This document shows positions 6,901-10,769 of a stretch of 10,769 bases of DNA, piece by piece (positions within the stretch are counted from its first letter, which is position 1; every line of letters starts with the position of its first letter). The stretch lies in NCBI GenBank assembly GCA_947630515.1, contig CANRHY010000024.1, forward strand, positions 1 to 10,769, given 5' to 3'. The notes below the pieces were generated by a model that had not been told where the DNA came from, did no database searches, and worked only from the letters and a program-made list of their open reading frames with translations. The translations under genes were made by a program, and so were the position numbers. This stretch comes from an uncultured Bacilli bacterium (GTDB lineage: Bacteria; Bacillota_I; Bacilli_A; RF39; UBA660).

Positions 6901-8959
6901 TAGCAGCCATAGTTTTTGCTGTACTACCATTCATTTTATCACCATCGTAATAAAATACTTTAGCTTGATATAATGCATGATTATAATTATCTGGAACAGT
7001 TACTACAAAATCTTTTAATTTATACTCTTGGTCTAACACTATAATTGGTGTACCTTCTTTATAATAGCCGCCACCAGCATCCCATAAATTTTTATACCAA
7101 TATGATAAATGGTCATCATCTACTATAGAAAACTTATCTCCATTTACCATCTCACCATCTTTATATACGACGTCTTTTATATGGCTAGTTAACATATGAT
7201 ATCCATTAGAAGTATTAATTAGTTTATACTTTGGATAAATAGTTGGGTCTGCATTTTTAGTTTCACCACTAACAATAGTATAAGACTCACTTTCTCCTAA
7301 ATCATTATTACCAGTTATATATACTTGATAAGTAGCTTTAACTTTTAAATTTCTAAGTTCATAACTACTTGCTTTTATGTCTTTAACTACAGTGTATTCA
7401 CTTTCACTTTCTTCTTTATAATATAAATTATAACTTAAAGTATCTTTCATACTTTTCCAACCTATATTAAATCCAGCATATACGGGAGTTAGTACTACCA
7501 TATCAACCTTTGGTGGTTTTCTATTTGGAACAAGTGTAACGCTTACAATATCAGAAGGCTCACTTCTCCAGTCTCCATTAACAGATTGAACACTTACATA
7601 ATATTCTTGATAATTATCAAGTTCTTCTATTGTAAAAGTATTATAAGTAGTTTGATAAATAGTATTAGACATAATATTATCATTATTTACTTCTTGAAGT
7701 AAAATTTCATATCCAGTAACATTAGACATATTATCAAAAGTAACAGTCATCTTTTCACTAGCAGGTATTACATTCACATTAGTAGGCTTTTCAATATTAG
7801 GTTTAGGAACTTCTTCATAAACATTATTTAAAAAGTCGACTTTAGCAATCTCTGCTAAATTTTTATTTGATGATTTAGTTACTTTAATAGTTACTCTTTT
7901 AACCGCGACTTGTTTTCCAAGATCTATTACTATAGTATTTGGAGAACTTTTATCTGTAAAATTATGTGTATCATTTTTTATTTCATTACTTTTGTGAATA
8001 TCATCTAGTATAGTTCCATCTTCTAATTCTACACTAATGTCCATTTCTTCTGGAACATTTTCTTCTCCTACTTCTAAACGTATCTCGCTCATAAGCACAG
8101 AACTATCCATTTCTATATCTAATGAAGCTGGGTTTTCTTCTGTAATCTCGCCTTCGTTCATGGCCGCGAAACTAAGAGACCCATCATCATTTTGGGATAC
8201 ATCTGTTCCAGTAAATTTAACATTATTAGTATCAATTATATAAGAAGTATCAACTATACTAGCGCTTTCTTTTTCACCATTAATAATAGCAGTAATGTAG
8301 TTTAAATCAGCCACATCTACTACACCATCACGGTTTAAATCATATTTCTTTTCTTCACTTTCGAAATGTTTTAAAATGATTTCTTTATCTATATCATTTA
8401 CAGTATTATCATCGTTTACTTCTCCTGCTTCAAACATACCAGCAGTATTAGACAAACTTACACGCTTAGAATAATCATCTAGTGTTACAGATACATAAAA
8501 TGGCCTGTACCCGTCCCCATGATAACTAACTGTATAGTTGCCTGTCTTAATTCCGTAAACAGTAATGCCTATATATACCATATGATTTTCTTCATCTAAG
8601 CCACCTAAATCTAACCCTTGTTCATCAAGTTTTCTTACAAGTACTTCTACATTTTGCCCTTGATAACTCATAGTCTTCCTTACAGGTTCATCATAGTCAT
8701 CTATGTTTATATTTAAAGTGTTATTATCTAAATCTGTTAACTTTACATTTAAGTCTGTTTTTAAAGTATTTTGAATAGGTAAACTTAACTTTAAATCTAA
8801 TTCTAAATTACCAGTTAAATCCCCCATTTTACTTTCATTTACTTTATTATCTATAGTAGTTTGGTTTTCATGAAGTGACTCTAAAGCAAATAAATAATAT
8901 CCACCTACATAATTAAAAACAAAACAAAAGCATATAAAATAACTAAGTATTTTCTTCAT
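3935..8959 (-). CDS. Secreted M60 (enhancin-like) metallopeptidase with internal dockerin
   Basis: 1674 residues; AAAGGAGG (8970-8977) precedes the ATG by ten bases. Order: signal peptide (about 1-28); beta domain (50-170); dockerin (179-229) with two EF-hand-like loops, EVNDDNTVNDID (Glu at the first calcium position) and canonical DLNRDGVVDVAD; F5/8C-like region (235-385); two fibronectin III domains (about 391-478, 481-568); F5/8 type C/CBM32-like domain (575-735); M60 peptidase (about 815-1235); a fibronectin-like domain (1265-1355); another F5/8C-like domain (1385-1522); a C-terminal beta domain (1535-1660). The active site is HEIGH (1097-1101) with the downstream glutamate E1112, matching the gluzincin HExxHx(8-28)E pattern of M60. 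Characterised M60 relatives cleave mucin-type O-glycoproteins, and the CBM-like domains fit host-glycan binding. It has no membrane or sortase anchor, so the dockerin is its likely tether to the co-transcribed cohesin-like protein. An N-terminal rather than C-terminal dockerin is unusual. Confidence 0.92.
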   Translation of the reverse strand: MKKILSYFICFCFVFNYVGGYYLFALESLHENQTTIDNKVNESKMGDLTGNLELDLKLSLPIQNTLKTDLNVKLTDLDNNTLNINIDDYDEPVRKTMSYQGQNVEVLVRKLDEQGLDLGGLDEENHMVYIGITVYGIKTGNYTVSYHGDGYRPFYVSVTLDDYSKRVSLSNTAGMFEAGEVNDDNTVNDIDKEIILKHFESEEKKYDLNRDGVVDVADLNYITAIINGEKESASIVDTSYIIDTNNVKFTGTDVSQNDDGSLSFAAMNEGEITEENPASLDIEMDSSVLMSEIRLEVGEENVPEEMDISVELEDGTILDDIHKSNEIKNDTHNFTDKSSPNTIVIDLGKQVAVKRVTIKVTKSSNKNLAEIAKVDFLNNVYEEVPKPNIEKPTNVNVIPASEKMTVTFDNMSNVTGYEILLQEVNNDNIMSNTIYQTTYNTFTIEELDNYQEYYVSVQSVNGDWRSEPSDIVSVTLVPNRKPPKVDMVVLTPVYAGFNIGWKSMKDTLSYNLYYKEESESEYTVVKDIKASSYELRNLKVKATYQVYITGNNDLGESESYTIVSGETKNADPTIYPKYKLINTSNGYHMLTSHIKDVVYKDGEMVNGDKFSIVDDDHLSYWYKNLWDAGGGYYKEGTPIIVLDQEYKLKDFVVTVPDNYNHALYQAKVFYYDGDKMNGSTAKTMAANIVRKTDSNGRIYFFIKCLEPITTSRVQIALSTYSGGNVQMSEVKIYEYDSLEEDVAKLFKDDLRVELNSNVNIKTIEDLEKRANTIDENSNEYHYERDTILKDLEYAKQILNDTNVNDVIEISPKISNQNDKHLGFAMSISDYQPLGIAARAGEELVIYVGSTGNVMPELVFTQYYAEANKWNQTYSVPLHKGQNIVTVPTIGANSSERGGSVYVRYPKATGSETIKIRVSGGEKIPYLNLYNVTDESTRKSLIEKYITELKSYVNSLEGIYSSEGLTFNKKFSVLNSTEIATDEGLFSIPATATYEAISKDSSELNTQVNMINESTLAFDEMVNMFYRHKGLSHDTNVSTDKAPTSRINIRYMKMFDGAFMYAGGLHIGIEYESTKGLLGGKKYESEDFNGYFGWGISHEIGHQINQGKLATAEVTNNVYALLAQTANDKSESRLEVNNFYPKIYEKVTSGTTGKATNVFVSLGMYWQLHLAYDDNLTFTDRDSIYSRINKLSRSNNLSGTKDELLIMYASDAAGENLIPFFEKWGYVITQNVRDYINSKDYKDKYSKAIWYLNDEARRKRINNVSAIDSDTLVTASFGQVDTQNKRITLNFSVNKDDDKILGYEIIRNGEVIMFTTENTFTDIVGALNNQAVTYKVVAYDYLLNKTKEFVLDEVKVSHDGSIVKDNFDIESNYKGESDNVDTEKEDFNYEDLSVKYLIDGDESLGFNGSVKIDEKDSNLPYIIIDLNSKLALSGIKYKALVTDGVLDSFTITDYQVYVSTDREKWILAKEGTFDLNLSNDYTNIVYFDKEGTTGGNQLYTYNDISYVKIVSKNNSGISGSEIDLIAPPGDDVSLDESGYGILESDYYYNVDGEETPSKIEKGSVVFTGKYRGNPAFNVVILVDADTGEILFEEAEGLLFAELTSEGTVYDVHDGYWVFAMSQEEYKSLIGKNVRAELYRVDDPLSLDGQRLTSTSLSIKNLPEINELHNIKLGEE
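3940..3946 (-). promoter_or_regulatory. Ribosome binding site inside the end of the M60 gene
   Basis: GGGGAGG covers the final Gly-Glu codons of the peptidase gene and lies eight bases before the cohesin-like ATG. Ribosomes finishing the enzyme would be positioned to start the anchor, tying their synthesis together. Confidence 0.75.
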
Positions 8960-8991
8960 TTTCCTCTAACCTCCTTTCTTTTTAAATTTTA

Positions 8992-9012
8992 TAACATTCA
9001 TAAATAATGTTA
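8992..9012. promoter_or_regulatory. Inverted repeat in the M60 operon leader
   Basis: TAACATT (8992-8998) and AATGTTA (9006-9012) form a 7-7-7 palindrome starting where the predicted M60 transcript begins. It may be an operator or a weak 5' hairpin; no regulator is assigned. Confidence 0.4.
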
Positions 9013-9019
9013 CATAAGT

Positions 9020-9048
9020 ATTATACTAGAAAGAAAAAAAATAAACTA
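9020..9048 (-). promoter_or_regulatory. Probable promoter of the M60/cohesin operon
   Basis: A perfect leftward -10 TATAAT (9025-9020) lies about 60 bases before the M60 start. The -35 position (9048-9043, TAGTTT) is poor and sits inside the preceding gene's terminator stem. A weak -35 suggests either low basal use or need for an activator. Confidence 0.45.
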
Positions 9049-9067
9049 CTATTTTTAGTTTATTTTT
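9034..9067 (-). terminator. Intrinsic terminator of the 183-residue gene
   Basis: AATAAACTA (9064-9056, read leftward) pairs with TAGTTTATT (9048-9040), extendable by A-T pairs to about 12 bp, around a seven-base loop, followed by a T-run. It separates this gene from the M60 operon. Confidence 0.75.
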
Positions 9068-9075
9068 ATAAATAT

Positions 9076-9624
9076 TTATTTACATGGAGTTCTACTTAAT
9101 TTAGCACTTCTTAAATAATCTAAATTAAATACATTCTCTTCTATAAAATCATACATTTTTCTAGCACTTATTCCTTGATATGTATTAATAGATTTTTTTT
9201 CATAATCTATAAATATTTTATCTTTGTATTTATCACTATAGTTTTCCCAAATAATAAAAGGTATTTCATCTTTAATTAAAGAAACCATCTTTAATACATA
9301 TAAAACTACTACCCATGGGTCATTCTCATCTTTACTTGTACTTTCTATAAAACTTATTATTTCATTTATACTCTTATCTTTATATTCATTATACACTTTA
9401 GTATTATAGAATAACTTACTTAATAAGAATGTTTTAATACTAGATTTAACTTTTACATACTTATCTTGTATAGACATATCATAAAAACTACTTAAATCAT
9501 TTATAGATACTATTTTGTTATTACTAGGCATAAAAACACCAAATTGATTATAACTTTCATTACTACTAAGTAGTGTATTCATATCTCTATATATAGTATT
9601 CATATTATATTTATACTTTTCCAT
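9076..9624 (-). CDS. Hypothetical protein, unrecognised
   Basis: 183 residues from ATG 9624. That start has AGAGGGAG just upstream; a longer frame opening at a TTG at 9678 would begin inside the promoter -35 box and is rejected. There is no signal peptide or transmembrane segment, so it should be cytoplasmic. The composition is Lys/Asp/Ser/Tyr-rich and looks largely helical, with hydrophobic stretches such as IKTFLLSKLFY and WVVVLYVLKMVSLI forming a core. I see no nucleotide-binding, metal-binding or helix-turn-helix motif and do not recognise a family. It is a single-gene transcription unit with a near-consensus promoter and its own terminator, between two secreted-protein genes; the context alone does not establish a role. 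Confidence 0.75.
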   Translation of the reverse strand: MEKYKYNMNTIYRDMNTLLSSNESYNQFGVFMPSNNKIVSINDLSSFYDMSIQDKYVKVKSSIKTFLLSKLFYNTKVYNEYKDKSINEIISFIESTSKDENDPWVVVLYVLKMVSLIKDEIPFIIWENYSDKYKDKIFIDYEKKSINTYQGISARKMYDFIEENVFNLDYLRSAKLSRTPCK

Positions 9625-9649
9625 ACTTTCTCCCTCTTTAGCACATAAT

Positions 9650-9678
9650 ACTATACCATAAAGGCACCTTAAATTCAA
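9650..9678 (-). promoter_or_regulatory. Promoter of the hypothetical gene
   Basis: Leftward -35 TTGAAT (9678-9673), a 17-bp spacer, and -10 TATAGT (9655-9650) with a TGG extension. Transcription should begin near 9643, leaving a leader of about 20 bases that contains the ribosome binding site. Confidence 0.75.
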
Positions 9679-9687
9679 GAAAAACTT

Positions 9688-9720
9688 AAAAAAAAGACAC
9701 TTGATTCTCTCAAATGCCTT
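9688..9720 (-). terminator. Intrinsic terminator of the NPNTG surface-protein gene
   Basis: AAGGCATTTGA (9720-9710) pairs over 11 bp, with two G-U wobbles, with TCAAGTGTCTT (9704-9694) around GAGAA, and runs into eight T. It starts 13 bases after the stop codon at 9733. Confidence 0.85.
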
Positions 9721-9732
9721 TAATATTTACTA

Positions 9733-10617
9733 TTAGTTTGCTTTTCTTAATGCTAAAAGTAAACCTAAACTTATAAGTCCTATAAATCCATATAGAACGA
9801 TATTATCGCCAGTATTTGGATTTTCAGAATTTTCTTCTACAACGACATCTTTATATAGAACTTTAACTACTAAATCTTCAGATATAGCATCTTCTAATGA
9901 AAATTCTTTTTCTTCTTCATCTTTAGATACAACATACATACGGTCTAGTTCTTTTCCTTCTGGTGCTTCTAAGAAACTTTCTAAAATTTCTTTTTCAGTA
10001 TTAGAAAAATACTTATCTATAGTTTCTCCATCTTTTACTGTAAATGATTTAGTACCTTTTTCACTTTCAAATGTAAGTGTATGATAACCTTCAGATACTT
10101 CATCAAGTTTAATTTTCTCCACATTTAACTTAACTATAAATGTTTGGTCAACTGTATCATCACCATTCCAGTCAAATTCATATCTAATCATTTCTGGAGT
10201 TTCTTCAGATTTTGCTTTAAGAGCTTCTAAATCTTCCTCTTTAACTAAGAACCAAGCACTCATTTCTGTTTCACTAGGCTTATCTAAACCTTGTTCATAA
10301 GAATTTGTTTTAGTTCTTCCATCATAGAAAGTGTATGTATAAGTTGCTTTTGCTTTTTCATAACCAGCAGTTGGAGCAGTAACTTTAAATCCAATCCACC
10401 AGCCATCAACATTCCTTCCGATAGTTTCGTCCTTTGTAACCCATTCAAGATTTGCTTCATTAACTACATAAGTTACATCTTTAGTATTTGCTTCTGTTGG
10501 TGTAATAGTTACATTATCTGGAGTTATAGCTTCAAACTTACCAAATTCTTCTTCCGCACACAAACTAGGTACAAACATTAAAAACGCAAGTAATGTTGTA
10601 AACAATACCTTTTTCAT
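9733..10617 (-). CDS. Sortase-type (NPNTG) surface protein
   Basis: 294 residues; AAAGGAGGG lies three bases before the ATG. Residues 1-20 or so are a signal peptide ending PSLCAEE; the cysteine lacks a proper lipobox, so a lipoprotein is unlikely. About 25-170 is an Ig-like or beta region with WWIGFKVTAPTAGYEKA and a YTFYDG strand. About 178-260 resembles a degenerate Listeria-Bacteroides (InlB B-type) repeat, with HTLTFES, SFTVKDGETI and the closing ISEDLVVKVLYKD. The C-terminus has NPNTGD (266-271), a hydrophobic segment (273-289) and a short basic tail RKAN, the layout of an LPXTG-like sorting signal with N in place of L. It should be covalently attached to the wall by a sortase not encoded here. 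Function is unknown; binding or structural roles are typical. Its promoter contains a G8 tract, so expression may vary by slippage. Confidence 0.8.
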   Translation of the reverse strand: MKKVLFTTLLAFLMFVPSLCAEEEFGKFEAITPDNVTITPTEANTKDVTYVVNEANLEWVTKDETIGRNVDGWWIGFKVTAPTAGYEKAKATYTYTFYDGRTKTNSYEQGLDKPSETEMSAWFLVKEEDLEALKAKSEETPEMIRYEFDWNGDDTVDQTFIVKLNVEKIKLDEVSEGYHTLTFESEKGTKSFTVKDGETIDKYFSNTEKEILESFLEAPEGKELDRMYVVSKDEEEKEFSLEDAISEDLVVKVLYKDVVVEENSENPNTGDNIVLYGFIGLISLGLLLALRKAN

Positions 10618-10646
10618 ATTCCCTCCTTTCCTTATTGTGTATAATC

Positions 10647-10675
10647 ATTATACCCCCCCCAAGTGAATTAGTCAA
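10647..10675 (-). promoter_or_regulatory. Near-consensus promoter with G8 spacer tract
   Basis: Leftward -35 TTGACT (10675-10670, 5 of 6), a 17-bp spacer, and -10 TATAAT (10652-10647, 6 of 6). The eight spacer bases next to the -10 are all G (C8 on the given strand, 10653-10660). At the present length the spacing is optimal, so this copy should be on. Gain or loss of G would change the spacer to 18 or 16 bp. Confidence 0.85.
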
Positions 10676-10680
10676 TACAA

Positions 10681-10694
10681 AAACACCTGTGTTT
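10681..10694. promoter_or_regulatory. Palindrome just upstream of the G8 promoter
   Basis: AAACAC-CT-GTGTTT is a perfect 6-2-6 inverted repeat five bases from the -35 box, a typical place for an activator or repressor site. A related half-site (ACTTGTGTT) recurs 31 bp further out. Confidence 0.4.
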
Positions 10695-10737
10695 ATAGAT
10701 TATCAAAATAAAATAACTTGTGTTCATCAAAATAAAA
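10688..10737. repeat. Imperfect direct repeat upstream of the NPNTG gene
   Basis: TGTGTT occurs at 10688 and 10719, each followed by ATCAAAATAAAA (10702-10713 and 10726-10737); the second copy is seven bases shorter. The rest of 10738-10769 is A/T-rich with no gene seen. These may be paired protein sites or an AT-rich UP element. Confidence 0.4.
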
Positions 10738-10769
10738 AAACTAATTATTATCATTTTATTTTAGAAAAA

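Noticed and set aside
10558..10560. Lipoprotein cysteine in the NPNTG protein
   Set aside because: The residues before the cysteine (VPSL) do not form a lipobox, and a sorting signal already explains anchoring.

Overview
The window looks like a chromosomal piece of an AT-rich, low-GC Gram-positive gut bacterium, in the style of uncultured Bacilli/Mollicutes relatives such as the RF39-type lineages; that taxonomic reading is inference. Supporting signs are AAGGAGG-type ribosome binding sites, Firmicutes-type sigma-A promoters, a sortase-like NPNTG anchor, a YtxH protein, and a DUF6273-like surface protein of a kind I associate with these genomes. Tryptophan is TGG and all eight genes end in TAA or TAG, so UGA is not read as Trp as it is in Mycoplasma. 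There are no RNA genes, mobile elements or CRISPR arrays.

Layout from left to right. (1) 1-222 is non-coding, with a perfect 13-bp hairpin of unknown role and a terminator. (2) 223-2637 is a divergent regulatory unit. Leftward runs a two-gene operon: a large secreted or anchored DUF6273-like protein followed by a small XRE regulator. Rightward runs a second small XRE regulator. The spacer between them holds two copies of one 19-bp palindrome in opposite orientation, placed exactly on the two promoters, like a Cro/CI-type switch. (3) 2704-3093 encodes a YtxH-family protein, convergent with the next unit across a shared terminator. (4) 3113-8959, leftward, is a two-gene operon: a 1674-residue M60 (enhancin-like, mucin-type) metallopeptidase carrying an internal dockerin, then a membrane-anchored protein with one cohesin-like domain. 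Together they look like a one-enzyme, one-anchor cohesin-dockerin device. (5) 9076-9624, leftward, is an unrecognised cytoplasmic protein with its own promoter and terminator. (6) 9733-10617, leftward, encodes a sortase-type surface protein. Its near-consensus promoter has a G8 run filling half of the 17-bp spacer, the architecture of slippage-controlled promoters.

Taken together this is a surface-display region. It has an anchored mucin-type protease, a wall-linked protein behind a possibly phase-variable promoter, and a third surface protein under an apparent two-repressor switch. Domain calls were made by reading motifs, without database searches.
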